Source: Oscillospiraceae bacterium
Lineage (GTDB): Bacteria > Bacillota > Clostridia > Oscillospirales > Oscillospiraceae
NCBI GenBank assembly: GCA_031261325.1
Contig: JAISKH010000016.1
Coordinates: 1 to 33,886 of the forward strand
Reading direction: 5' to 3'
Length of the DNA stretch: 33,886 bases
Position numbers and translations under genes: made by a program. Under the pieces are notes generated by a model. The model was not told the DNA's origin, ran no database searches, and saw nothing but the letters and a program-made list of their open reading frames with translations. Below, piece after piece: positions 1 through 7,615 of this stretch. Every line of letters begins with the position of its first letter. The stretch's first letter is position 1.

Positions 1-94
1 CGAGCGCCGCGGGGCACGGGCTGATTGCGAAGCATTGGCTCGATTGCGTCTCATGGTAATCGAATTTCGCGGGGAAATTTAGGCGGCAATTGGC

Positions 95-123
95 TTGCTA
101 ACGCGCCGCTTTCGTGATACAAT
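95..123 (+). promoter_or_regulatory. Sigma-A promoter of the SDR gene
   Basis: A -35 TTGCTA (95-100) and a -10 TACAAT (118-123) are separated by exactly 17 bases. The predicted start of transcription is near 130, giving a leader of about 70 bases to the ATG at 199. Confidence 0.7.
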
Positions 124-198
124 ACCCGAGTATTAACGGGGGCGTAATGCCGTTTGGGCACTGATTATATTAACAATTTTGAAAGGCAGGAGATTCAA

Positions 199-1212
199 AT
201 GGGAGATACACTGAAAGGCAAGGTAGCAATCGTCACAGGTTCGGGGCAGGGCATCGGTCGCGCCATCGCGCTGAAGTTCGCGGAGGAGGGCGCAAAGGTC
301 GTCACCAATAACCGCAAGCCCGGCGCGACAAAGAGCAACATGATAACCGACGAGCAATACAACCTGCTCCCCGCGGACAAAAAGCAATGGTACGACGAGC
401 AGCGCGAAAAAATGTCGGGCGACGCGGAGACGACCGCGCAGGCGATTCGCGACGCGGGCGGAGAAGCAACCGCGTTCTTCGGCGATTTCGCCAAGTGGGA
501 GGTTGCGGAAAACCTCATCAAGACGACGATTGACACCTACGGCAGAATCGACATCTTGTGCAACGTCGCGGGCAACTTCGGCTTCAGCGACATTGACCAA
601 ATTTCGGAGGAGCTTTGGGATTCCGTCAACGCGACGAAGCCCAAGGGGTATTTCAACGTAATGCGTTTCGCCGTGCCTTACATGAAAAAGCAAGGCGGCG
701 GTCGTATCCTCAACTGCGCGTCCCCCGCGTGGGTCGGCGACGATATTAAGCACGCGGAGTATTGCGCCGCAAACGCCGGCGTCGTCGGTCTGACAAAGGG
801 CGCGGCGAAAGAGCTGCGCGAGTTCGGCATAACCGTCAACGCGTTCTGCCCGTTCGCGAACACGCGCGCGGACTACGAAGCGAAAGCGATTAACATGGTC
901 ACAGACCCGGACAAAAAGCTCTCCGCCAGCGGCAATTTCGCGATTGCGAACATGGAAACGCCGGGACCCGAGTTCGTCGCGCCGTTCATCACATACCTCG
1001 CGTCAGAGGCTTCCGAAAAAGTCTCCGGCTCTGTCTTTATCGTCGGCGGCAACATGGTCGGGCTTTACACCGAGCCTACGCCGAGCAAGATGCTGATGAA
1101 GCAGAACTTCAACGACCCGAACCCGTGGACGCTCGAAGAGATTAACGCCGTCGTTGACGCGCAATTGTTTGAGGGCTATACGAGCATCGCCGACGCGAGC
1201 GGCGGATTCTAG
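199..1212 (+). CDS. SDR-family NAD(P)-dependent oxidoreductase, catalytic Lys replaced
   Basis: Short-chain dehydrogenase/reductase of 337 residues, longer than the usual 250. The ATG at 199 is chosen because AGGAG lies just before it; an in-frame GTG at 154 has no ribosome site. Visible motifs are the Rossmann glycine motif TGSGQGIG near residues 13-20, CNVAG after beta-4, a Ser at 175 (NCASPAW) and a Tyr at 188. The family's YxxxK motif reads Y188-C-A-A-N192, so the lysine that lowers the Tyr pKa is Asn. A polar insert of about 35 residues (roughly 40-75) follows beta-2, where cofactor specificity is normally set. The substrate cannot be read from the sequence. The gene has its own promoter and faces a convergent gene across a hairpin, so it is probably monocistronic. 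Fold assignment is firm; dehydrogenase activity is uncertain. Confidence 0.9.
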   Translation: MGDTLKGKVAIVTGSGQGIGRAIALKFAEEGAKVVTNNRKPGATKSNMITDEQYNLLPADKKQWYDEQREKMSGDAETTAQAIRDAGGEATAFFGDFAKWEVAENLIKTTIDTYGRIDILCNVAGNFGFSDIDQISEELWDSVNATKPKGYFNVMRFAVPYMKKQGGGRILNCASPAWVGDDIKHAEYCAANAGVVGLTKGAAKELREFGITVNAFCPFANTRADYEAKAINMVTDPDKKLSASGNFAIANMETPGPEFVAPFITYLASEASEKVSGSVFIVGGNMVGLYTEPTPSKMLMKQNFNDPNPWTLEEINAVVDAQLFEGYTSIADASGGF

Positions 1213-1250
1213 TCGCCGTTCATTCGCAACAAACAAAATCAACACAAAAA

Positions 1251-1280
1251 GAGCCGCCCAAACGGGCGGCTCTTCTATTC
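1251..1280 (-). terminator. Hairpin between convergent genes
   Basis: Nine-base-pair stem GAGCCGCCC (1251-1259) with GGGCGGCTC (1264-1272) and loop AAAC. On the minus strand the hairpin is followed by a run of T, so it best serves the flavoprotein gene ending at 1291. On the plus strand it may also stop the SDR transcript, but the T tract there is poor. Confidence 0.75.
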
Positions 1281-1290
1281 CTGCTTAGAC

Positions 1291-1683
1291 TTAAAACTCT
1301 TCCTTTGACCCCGAAAAGCTCTCAACCGCGCCGTGCACATCATCGAGATAGAACACCTCGTAAATGCCGTCGTCGGCTTTGTACATGCCGCCGAGACCCG
1401 GGTTCGCTTCCAGCATCTTCGCGCGCGCCTCATTGGTGTTGTCGCGGACTGCCTTGGCGGTGATGCGGAACCAGTTGCCGCCCTCAACCGTTGCGGTGAT
1501 TTCAATCTTGGGATTTGCGATGAGCTGCGCGTACACCTTTTTCGTGTTGTTCAGGCAGATGTAGGTCTTGCCGTCAATCTCCGCGCTCGCGCCGAAGGGA
1601 CGGACGCGCGGCTGGTCGCCCTCGACCGTCGCGATGAAGAATGTGCCCGCCTGTGCCAGAAGTTCTGTTGCTTTGTTGCTCAT
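1291..1683 (-). CDS. Pyridoxamine 5'-phosphate oxidase-like flavin-binding protein
   Basis: A 130-residue protein with the split-barrel pattern of the PNPOx-like family: an N-terminal helix, then GTFFIATVEGDQPRVRPFG, a strand ending DGKTYICLNNTKKVY, and a C-terminal YEVFYLDDVHG segment. Members usually bind FMN (some F420 or heme) and reduce or shelter small molecules; which applies here is not visible. The ATG at 1683 follows AAGGGG at good spacing. Upstream in-frame codons to 1788 read through promoter-like DNA and are not used. It stands alone, divergent from the small ORF and heat-shock operon, and ends at a hairpin shared with the SDR gene. Confidence 0.85.
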   Translation of the reverse strand: MSNKATELLAQAGTFFIATVEGDQPRVRPFGASAEIDGKTYICLNNTKKVYAQLIANPKIEITATVEGGNWFRITAKAVRDNTNEARAKMLEANPGLGGMYKADDGIYEVFYLDDVHGAVESFSGSKEEF

Positions 1684-1716
1684 TGGAATTACCCCTTTCG
1701 TAATACAGATAGGTAA

Positions 1717-1745
1717 AGTATACCATAAGTTTCCCCGTTTGAAAA
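1717..1745 (-). promoter_or_regulatory. Likely promoter of the PNPOx-like gene
   Basis: On the minus strand a TATACT -10 (1722-1717) is preceded after 17 bases by TTTTCA (1745-1740), a weak -35. The -10 match is good and the -35 poor. Confidence 0.45.
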
Positions 1746-1814
1746 GAGAAATTTTCCGCAATGGATTGCCCGCGCGCAAAATGGGCAAAATGACAAAAAA
1801 CGGAGGTGCCTACC

Positions 1815-1967
1815 ATGCCCGAGACTTATCGCGGCGACTGCCCATCCCTAACCGACCGCCGCACGGCGGAGCACGAAACGCGTCTCGCTCCGCCCAAAGG
1901 TCAAACGAACGTCAAACAGCCGAATAACGCCGATAACAGCCTAAATTCTCCGAAAACAAAAGCATAG
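1815..1967 (+). CDS. Possible 50-residue small protein upstream of ctsR
   Basis: The ORF opens with ATG at 1815, eight bases after a strong GGAGG (1802-1806), and stops with TAG at 1967. The product would be hydrophilic and rich in Asn, Pro, Arg and Lys, with no membrane segment and a single Cys at residue 9. I recognise no family. Its second half overlaps a CtsR-like pair of half-sites (1899-1916), so the stretch may be regulatory DNA with a chance ORF, or a small gene read within the CtsR-controlled region. No convincing promoter was seen between it and the divergent flavoprotein gene. The ribosome site is the main argument for it. Confidence 0.35.
   Translation: MPETYRGDCPSLTDRRTAEHETRLAPPKGQTNVKQPNNADNSLNSPKTKA
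1899..1916 (+). promoter_or_regulatory. Variant CtsR-like operator
   Basis: GGTCAAA and CGTCAAA heptads in tandem with a four-base spacer, against three bases in the canonical CtsR site. It lies about 110 bases upstream of the ctsR -35, so it could be an auxiliary site or chance. Confidence 0.35.
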
Positions 1968-1998
1968 TTGAGATATATAACAATCCTCAATTCTAATT

Positions 1999-2015
1999 GG
2001 TCAGGAAAGGTCAAA
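1999..2015 (+). promoter_or_regulatory. CtsR operator, upstream copy
   Basis: GGTCAGGAAAGGTCAAA fits the CtsR tandem heptad consensus (R-GTCAAA, three bases, R-GTCAAA), with the first heptad ending GG rather than AA. It ends seven bases before the -35 box of the ctsR promoter. Confidence 0.8.
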
Positions 2016-2022
2016 CCGAGCG

Positions 2023-2051
2023 TTGCCGAATTGCGCGCCATTCGTTATAAT
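2023..2051 (+). promoter_or_regulatory. Promoter of ctsR-mcsA-clpC
   Basis: TTGCCG (2023-2028), a 17-base spacer and a perfect TATAAT (2046-2051). It sits between two identical CtsR operators, as expected for a housekeeping promoter repressed by CtsR until heat or protein stress. Confidence 0.85.
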
Positions 2052-2061
2052 AAGTCCATAA

Positions 2062-2078
2062 GGTCAGGAAAGGTCAAA
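2062..2078 (+). promoter_or_regulatory. CtsR operator, downstream copy
   Basis: The same 17-base sequence as the copy at 1999-2015, placed just after the -10 over the expected transcription start. Binding here would block open-complex formation. Confidence 0.85.
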
Positions 2079-2122
2079 CAGCGCATTCCGCCTTAATAAT
2101 CTAACGAACGGGGTGATACAGC

Positions 2123-2572
2123 TTGGGAATATCCGACCTAATAGCGGGCTTCATCAGCGAGCTTTTAAGCGAGTCCGACGGCAGCGCGGAGCTTCAGCGC
2201 GCGGAGCTTGCGAACCGCTTCAACTGCGTGCCAAGCCAGATTAACTACGTAATCGCAACGCGCTTCTCGCCCGAACGCGGCTACATCGTTGAGAGCAGGC
2301 GCGGCGGTGGCGGCTACATACGCATCACGCGCGTCACGCCCGACCCAGAGCGGCTCGTAATGCACACCGTCAACGCCATAGGCGAGCGCGTTGAGCACAA
2401 CACCGCAACGGTTCTCGTCGCGAATCTGCTGCAATCCGGCGTCGTCAGCGACGGCGCGGCGCGGCTCATGCTCGCGGCAATCGGGGTGCACGCGCTCCGC
2501 GCGGTACCGCCCGAAGCCCGCGACGCGGCACGCGCGTCAATCCTCAAACAAATGCTGATAAACGTAATCTAA
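2123..2572 (+). CDS. ctsR: CtsR, class III heat-shock repressor
   Basis: A 149-residue winged-helix repressor that binds tandem heptads in front of clp genes and is inactivated by heat. It carries the diagnostic winged tip SRRGGGGYIRI (about residues 58-68) after the recognition helix segment VPSQINYVIATRF, and a C-terminal helical dimer domain. Translation appears to begin at TTG (2123), seven bases after GGGGTG; no ATG exists nearby in frame. It is the first gene of an operon with mcsA and clpC and represses it through the two operators around its own promoter. In well-studied Bacillota, McsB and McsA modulate CtsR; here McsB is not encoded in the operon. Confidence 0.95.
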   Translation: MGISDLIAGFISELLSESDGSAELQRAELANRFNCVPSQINYVIATRFSPERGYIVESRRGGGGYIRITRVTPDPERLVMHTVNAIGERVEHNTATVLVANLLQSGVVSDGAARLMLAAIGVHALRAVPPEARDAARASILKQMLINVI

Positions 2573-2596
2573 CTAACATACAGGAGGTAAATAATT

Positions 2597-3046
2597 ATGA
2601 AATGTCAAAAATGCGGAAGCGAGGAAGTAACATATTACACCTCAACCAACATAAACGGCGAAGTCACCGAAACCGCCCTCTGCGCCGACTGCGCGCAGGA
2701 AGAGGGCGCAAGCGAACGCGCAATCTTCGGCACCCTGCGCGACGCAATGTCGCCAAGCATAATGTCGCTCCTTGGCGAGCGATTCATGTCAGGAATGCTC
2801 GTCCTGCCCGCCCTGTTCGCCGAAAGACCGCGCCGCGTGTCGAGCGTCACTTTCGCCCCGTCAACCGAAGAGAAATCGGAAACCGCGACGGCAAGTCAGC
2901 CCGAAATAGCCGTTGACGAAACGCTGAACCGCCGCCGCGAGCTTAACGTCCTGCACGAGCAAATGCGCGTCGCCGCCGCGCGAGAGGACTTTGAAACAGC
3001 GGCGGAGCTGCGCGACGAGATTAAGAAGCTCGAAGCGCGGGAATAA
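2597..3046 (+). CDS. mcsA: McsA-like zinc-finger and UVR-domain protein
   Basis: A 149-residue protein with a good RBS (GGAGG). The N-terminus has one four-cysteine zinc site, CQKC near residues 3-6 and CADC near 29-32. The C-terminus is a UvrB/UvrC-type UVR helical hairpin (about 108-148) ending in DFETAAELRDEIKKLE, the element McsA uses to contact ClpC or McsB. Classical McsA has a second CxxC pair set in its N-terminal half that I do not find; the middle (about 35-105) is low-complexity and Ser/Thr/Ala-rich. It lies between ctsR and clpC with no mcsB following, so here it probably works as a ClpC cofactor or redox/metal sensor rather than as an arginine-kinase activator. Confidence 0.88.
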   Translation: MKCQKCGSEEVTYYTSTNINGEVTETALCADCAQEEGASERAIFGTLRDAMSPSIMSLLGERFMSGMLVLPALFAERPRRVSSVTFAPSTEEKSETATASQPEIAVDETLNRRRELNVLHEQMRVAAAREDFETAAELRDEIKKLEARE

Positions 3047-3083
3047 TTAGTAACAGAGTAATCCGCACAAGGAGGTAATGTAA

Positions 3084-5567
3084 ATGAAATCTGAGGACCG
3101 CTTCACACAGGGCGCGAGAAACGCCCTTGACCTGGCGCAAGCCGCCGCCGTCGAACTGGGGCACGGCTACGTCGGCAGCGAACACATCTTACTCGGACTC
3201 GCGCGGGAGGGCGGCGGAGTCGCCGCAAAAGCCATGCGCGGCAACGGCTTGGAGAGCAAGCTGATACTTGAGTTGATTGAAAAGTACGTCGGTCGCGGCG
3301 GGCGCGGCGAAATCCCCCCGCAGGGACTGACCCCCCGCGCGAAACGCGTAATAGAGATAGCCGTCGTCGAGGCGAACCGCCTGAACCACAGCTACGTCGG
3401 CACGGAGCACCTCTTGCTCGGTTTGCTGCGCGAATACGACAGTGCCGCCGCGAAAATGATAGTCGCGTCGGGCGTTGACCTGAACAAGCTGTACACCGAC
3501 GTTGTAAACGTCTTTAAGAGTGGCGACTACCGCCCGCGCCCCGGCGCGGCAATGCAAAATCCCGAGAACAGCGACACCAAAACGCTTGACCAATTCAGCC
3601 GCGACTTAACCGAAATGGCGCGCGAGGGTCGGCTTGACCCCGTAATCGGGCGCGAGGAAGAAATCGCCCGCGTAATACAAATCCTGTCGCGCCGCACGAA
3701 GAACAACCCCGTGCTAATCGGCGAGCCGGGCGTCGGCAAAACCGCCGTCGTCGAGGGCTTGGCGCAGCGCATCAACTCCGGCGACGTACCCGAAACGCTC
3801 ACAGGCAAGCGCGTCGTGTCGCTCGACCTAACAGGCATGGTCGCGGGAACCAAGTATCGCGGCGACTTTGAGGAGCGCATAAAGGCGGCAATCGAGGAAG
3901 TGCAAAAGGCGGGCAACGTAATCCTGTTCGTCGATGAGCTGCACACCATAATCGGCGCGGGAGCTGCCGAGGGCGCGATTGACGCGGCGAACATCATCAA
4001 ACCCGCGCTCGGTCGCGGCGAGCTGCAACTCATAGGCGCGACGACGCTGAACGAATACCGCAAGCACATCGAAAAAGACGCGGCGCTTGAGCGCAGGTTC
4101 CAGCCCGTAACCGTTAACGAGCCGTCGCCCGAGGAAGCAATCCAAATCCTGCGCGGACTGCGCGACAGATACGAAGCGCACCACAAGCTGAAAATCACCG
4201 ACGAGGCAATAATCGCCGCCGTCTACATGTCGCACCGATACATCAACGACCGCTTTTTGCCCGACAAGGCAATCGACCTGATTGACGAAGCTTCGTCCCG
4301 CGTCCGCATGGAGGGCTTGCGTCTCCCGCCCGACCTGAAGTCGCTGGAGGAAAAGCGCGACGCGCTCGCAAACGAAAAAGAATCCGCCGTTCAAAGTCAG
4401 GACTTTGAGCGCGCGGCGGGCATACGCGACCGCGAGCGCAAGCTGACAGAAGAGCTTGAAGCCGCGCGCCGCGAGTGGGAAAACCGCAAGAGCGGAGAGC
4501 GCGGCGCGGTCGGCGCGGAAGCAATCGCCGAGGTCGTCTCCGGCTGGACGCGCATACCCGTAACGAGCATCAACGAGGACGAGAGCGAGCGTCTCCTGAA
4601 AATGGAGGAAGTGCTGCATCGCCGCGTCGTCGGGCAGGACGAAGCCGTCACAGCCGTCGCGAAAGCGATTCGCCGCGGGCGCGTCGGACTAAAGGACCCG
4701 AAACGTCCGATAGGCTCGTTCCTGTTCTTGGGACCCACAGGCGTGGGCAAAACCGAGCTATGCAAGGTCCTTGCCGAAGCAATGTTCGGCGACGAGGACG
4801 CAATGCTGCGGCTCGACATGTCGGAATACATGGAAAAGCACACAGTCTCCAAACTCATCGGCTCGCCGCCCGGTTACGTCGGCTATGACGAGGGCGGGCA
4901 ACTAACCGAAAAGGTGCGCCGCCGCCCCTACTCCGTCCTGTTGTTCGACGAGATTGAGAAAGCACACCCCGACGTGTTCAACATCATGCTGCAAATCATG
5001 GAGGACGGGCTGCTCACCGACTCGCAAGGTCGCCGCGTGGACTTCAAGAACACAATCATCGTCATGACCTCAAACATCGGCGCGCGCAACATCACGGAAA
5101 AGCACCAAAAGCTCGGCTTTGCGCAGGAATCCGTCGCCGACCCGGGGTTTGAGCATATTCGCGGCTCCGTGTTGGACGAGCTGCGCCACGTGTTCAAGCC
5201 GGAGTTCCTGAACCGCATAGACGAAACAATCGTGTTCCACCAACTCACGCGGGAAAACATACGCGCAATCAGCGTCAACATGCTCGGCATAGTGCGGGAG
5301 CGCGTGCACGGCATGGGCATCGACCTGTCGTTCACCGACGAAGCGATAGACGCGCTGTCCGAGCGCGGCTTTGACCCGATTTACGGCGCGCGTCCCCTGC
5401 GCCGCGCAATCCAGAGCGCGGTTGAGGACCTCGCGGCGGAGCGCATACTCGACGGCTCAATCCGCGCGGGCGACGCCGCCACAGTCTCGCTGCGCGACGG
5501 CAAAATAATCCTCACCACCGCGCGCGAATCAGAACCGCAGCCAATCCCCGTCGGCGCTGGAGTATAA
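3084..5567 (+). CDS. clpC: ClpC, AAA+ unfoldase of the Clp protease
   Basis: A full-length 827-residue Hsp100 ATPase that unfolds proteins and feeds them to ClpP. In order it has two Clp-N repeats (about 1-150), AAA domain 1 with Walker A GEPGVGKT near residue 213 and Walker [11 protein letters not shown], a UVR/M-domain segment near 435-460 ([15 protein letters not shown]) where adaptors such as MecA or McsA bind, AAA domain 2 with Walker A GPTGVGKT near 550 and Walker [12 protein letters not shown], and a C-terminal D2-small domain. AAGGAGG lies before ATG 3084. It is the last gene of the CtsR-controlled operon and ends at a terminator. Nothing looks damaged. Confidence 0.97.
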   Translation: MKSEDRFTQGARNALDLAQAAAVELGHGYVGSEHILLGLAREGGGVAAKAMRGNGLESKLILELIEKYVGRGGRGEIPPQGLTPRAKRVIEIAVVEANRLNHSYVGTEHLLLGLLREYDSAAAKMIVASGVDLNKLYTDVVNVFKSGDYRPRPGAAMQNPENSDTKTLDQFSRDLTEMAREGRLDPVIGREEEIARVIQILSRRTKNNPVLIGEPGVGKTAVVEGLAQRINSGDVPETLTGKRVVSLDLTGMVAGTKYRGDFEERIKAAIEEVQKAGNVILFVDELHTIIGAGAAEGAIDAANIIKPALGRGELQLIGATTLNEYRKHIEKDAALERRFQPVTVNEPSPEEAIQILRGLRDRYEAHHKLKITDEAIIAAVYMSHRYINDRFLPDKAIDLIDEASSRVRMEGLRLPPDLKSLEEKRDALANEKESAVQSQDFERAAGIRDRERKLTEELEAARREWENRKSGERGAVGAEAIAEVVSGWTRIPVTSINEDESERLLKMEEVLHRRVVGQDEAVTAVAKAIRRGRVGLKDPKRPIGSFLFLGPTGVGKTELCKVLAEAMFGDEDAMLRLDMSEYMEKHTVSKLIGSPPGYVGYDEGGQLTEKVRRRPYSVLLFDEIEKAHPDVFNIMLQIMEDGLLTDSQGRRVDFKNTIIVMTSNIGARNITEKHQKLGFAQESVADPGFEHIRGSVLDELRHVFKPEFLNRIDETIVFHQLTRENIRAISVNMLGIVRERVHGMGIDLSFTDEAIDALSERGFDPIYGARPLRRAIQSAVEDLAAERILDGSIRAGDAATVSLRDGKIILTTARESEPQPIPVGAGV

Positions 5568-5571
5568 CCCG

Positions 5572-5598
5572 AAAAGTCCGCCAAAAGGCGGGCTTTTC
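5572..5598 (+). terminator. Terminator of the clpC operon
   Basis: Eleven-pair stem of 5572-5582 with 5587-5597 (one G-T wobble), loop AAAA, with the distal arm ending CTTTT. The hairpin starts four bases after the clpC stop. Confidence 0.85.
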
Positions 5599-5652
5599 CT
5601 TTGCAAACCAACTTCCATTTTGCGGCAAATACATTCAACATTCACCACATTA

Positions 5653-5681
5653 TTGACACTTACCGCCAAACGTGATACAAT
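5653..5681 (+). promoter_or_regulatory. Consensus promoter of the WG-repeat gene
   Basis: Perfect TTGACA (5653-5658), 17-base spacer, TACAAT (5676-5681). It is one of the strongest promoters in the window by consensus. Confidence 0.85.
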
Positions 5682-5711
5682 AAGCGCAAATCCGACAGGA
5701 GGAATACCGTT

Positions 5712-6908
5712 ATGAGCAGTCGCCCCGCCATCACGTATACCCCAATTAACGGCGAATACGATTTTGTGCACGATTTTCAAGAGGGACTCGCGTTTGTCAG
5801 GAACAATATTGAGGATTTTAAGGTCGGCTATATCGACAAATCAGGCGAAGTCGCCATTCCGCTCAACTTTTACGGCAGGTTTGAGCGCGACGGACGCACC
5901 GAATTTGTACACTTCCCGTTCTTTCAAGACGGTCTTTCCCTCCTTATAGGCGAAAACGGCATGTTCGGCTGCATCGACAAAGTCGGAAAAACCGTCATTC
6001 CGTTTGAATACGACAGAATGGAGCTTTTCCACGAAGAACTTGCGGCGGTAAAAATAAACGCCAAATGGGTCTACATCGACAAAAGCAACAATGTCGTCAT
6101 CAAACCCGAATACGACTGGGCGGGCTCCTTCCGTGAAGGGCTTGCCCCTGCAAGGCTCGGCGCAAAATTCGGTTACATAAACAAGCTCGGCGAAACTGTA
6201 ATCCCGTTTGAATACGACTTTCAAGAGTACTTCCCCGCCGAATTTTCCGATGGTCTTGCGCCTATCATTCAGAACGGCAAAAAGGGCTACATCGACAAAA
6301 CCGGCGCGGCGGCTATCCCATTCGGGCTTGAATATGACCGAATCGACAGCTTTTACAACGGTTTCGCCTCTGTAGTAAAAGGCAAAATAATCCCAATCGC
6401 GATGCGCAAAGATGAAACTATCGAAGAATTTGAGAAAAGAGCGCACGAGGAATTTCGCACTAACCACAAATTCGGACTAATCAACAAGTCCGGCGAAGTA
6501 GTAATCCCGACGGAATACGAGCGCATAGACCTCGACAACGACATAATCATCGCGTCAAACCTAGGAAAACAGCACTTTTTCGACAGAAACGGCAAAGAAC
6601 TCTTCACAACCGACTTCGATTCCATAGGTTTTTTCAGCGAGGGTCTTGCAATAGCGAAAACAGGCAACGAATACTGCTACATCGACAAAACCGGCGCGGT
6701 AAAAATTAACCTCGGCAACTATTTCGACAGCATACGCAGCTTTGTCAATGGGTTTGCGCTAGTGCAAAAAGCCGATATGCACGGTTTCATCGACAAAACA
6801 GGCAACATCGTCGTGCCCTTGGAATACAATATCGCAAATCCGTTCAACAACAACGCCGCAATCGTGCGCAACAACGACAAGTGGGGCATACTCCAAGTCG
6901 CGAACTGA
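5712..6908 (+). CDS. WG-repeat protein
   Basis: A 398-residue protein made almost wholly of WG (KWG-type) repeats. The unit, about 40-50 residues, reads roughly as a glycine-Tyr-Ile-Asp-Lys turn, then G..VIP.EYD, then a FxEGLA segment. About eight copies are visible (for example GYIDKSGEVAIP, WVYIDKSNNVVIKPEYD, GLINKSGEVVIPTEYE, HGFIDKTGNIVVPLEY). Such repeats form small beta-units thought to bind ligands or partners; no enzyme domain is attached. No signal peptide or membrane segment is seen, so it is probably cytoplasmic. It has its own consensus promoter, AGGAGG before the ATG, and terminators on both sides, so it is monocistronic. One longer insert (about residues 220-245) separates two repeats. 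Confidence 0.85.
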   Translation: MSSRPAITYTPINGEYDFVHDFQEGLAFVRNNIEDFKVGYIDKSGEVAIPLNFYGRFERDGRTEFVHFPFFQDGLSLLIGENGMFGCIDKVGKTVIPFEYDRMELFHEELAAVKINAKWVYIDKSNNVVIKPEYDWAGSFREGLAPARLGAKFGYINKLGETVIPFEYDFQEYFPAEFSDGLAPIIQNGKKGYIDKTGAAAIPFGLEYDRIDSFYNGFASVVKGKIIPIAMRKDETIEEFEKRAHEEFRTNHKFGLINKSGEVVIPTEYERIDLDNDIIIASNLGKQHFFDRNGKELFTTDFDSIGFFSEGLAIAKTGNEYCYIDKTGAVKINLGNYFDSIRSFVNGFALVQKADMHGFIDKTGNIVVPLEYNIANPFNNNAAIVRNNDKWGILQVAN

Positions 6909-6933
6909 CGACCGCAACACTCCGAAAACAGCA

Positions 6934-6960
6934 AAAAGTCGCCCTAAACAGGCGGCTTTT
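6934..6960. terminator. Bidirectional terminator, WG gene and HAD gene
   Basis: Ten-pair stem of 6934-6943 with 6951-6960 (one wobble), loop of seven bases, with A-rich and T-rich flanks in both directions. The WG gene ends upstream and the HAD gene stop lies immediately beside it at 6962. Confidence 0.8.
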
Positions 6961-6961
6961 G

Positions 6962-7615
6962 CTATACCTCAAACCCCTCCAGCGACTCGACATAAGCGTC
7001 CGCAACCTCTTGCAGCCGCGTCCGATGCCGCTCCGCCGACTTGTCGTGCACCGCGACGACCACGAACCCCGCGCGCTTCGCCGTCTCCGCCGCGTGCAAC
7101 GCGTCCTCAAACACAACAGTTTCGGCGGGCGCAGTCCCGAGGTCACGCGCAACGCGCAGGAAAAACGCCGTGTCGTCCTTGCCGACGCCCTCCTCCGCGC
7201 ACGAATACACGCGCGTAAAGTACCGCATAATCCCAACGCGCCGCATTGCCGATTCCGTCAAATACCGCGCCGTCGCCGTCGCAACGCACATCTTAACCCC
7301 CTGCGTCGCAAGGGTTTTCAGCAAATCCTCAACCCCCGCCTTGAGCGGCGCGACCTCCCCGTAAAACCGCTCAAGCCGCCTGTCAAGCGCGTCGCGCAGT
7401 TCCCGCGCCGTCTCCGTCAACCCATACTCGCGCCGCAAATACTCCGCGACCTGCAAGCCCGACAGCGGGCGCAACGCTTCGTAAAGGTCAGCCCTCGGCT
7501 CGCGCCCCATCGACTTCAGCAGGTCAGGCACCAACGTCTCATAAATCGGCATCGAATCAAGCAGCGTCCCGTCCATGTCGAAAATCGCCCCGCGAATCGC
7601 GCTCATCAAACTCAT
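6962..7615 (-). CDS. HAD-superfamily phosphatase (beta-phosphoglucomutase-like)
   Basis: A 217-residue haloacid-dehalogenase hydrolase. Motif I is D13-M-D15-G-T (nucleophile Asp and acid/base Asp), followed by the helical C1 cap (about 20-85), motif II near VATAT, a motif III Lys around GVGKDD, and motif IV VVFEDALHAAETAKRAG. This pattern is that of the subgroup acting on sugar phosphates, 2-phosphoglycolate or similar small phosphates; the substrate is not determined. The ATG at 7615 overlaps the stop of the preceding thiamine pyrophosphokinase gene (ATGA) and has GGAGG upstream. Coupling to a thiamine gene raises the possibility of a thiamine-phosphate phosphatase, which is inference only. 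Confidence 0.9.
   Translation of the reverse strand: MSLMSAIRGAIFDMDGTLLDSMPIYETLVPDLLKSMGREPRADLYEALRPLSGLQVAEYLRREYGLTETARELRDALDRRLERFYGEVAPLKAGVEDLLKTLATQGVKMCVATATARYLTESAMRRVGIMRYFTRVYSCAEEGVGKDDTAFFLRVARDLGTAPAETVVFEDALHAAETAKRAGFVVVAVHDKSAERHRTRLQEVADAYVESLEGFEV

Noticed and set aside
1-94. Possible tail of a gene entering from the left (frame ending TAA at 57-59 with GC-rich third positions, another ending TAG near 90)
   Set aside because: Two frames are open, neither peptide is recognisable, and the stretch is too short to decide.
133-753. 206-codon open frame opposite the SDR gene
   Set aside because: Fully antisense to a clear SDR, no RBS, Arg/Val/Leu-rich composition typical of a GC-rich shadow frame.
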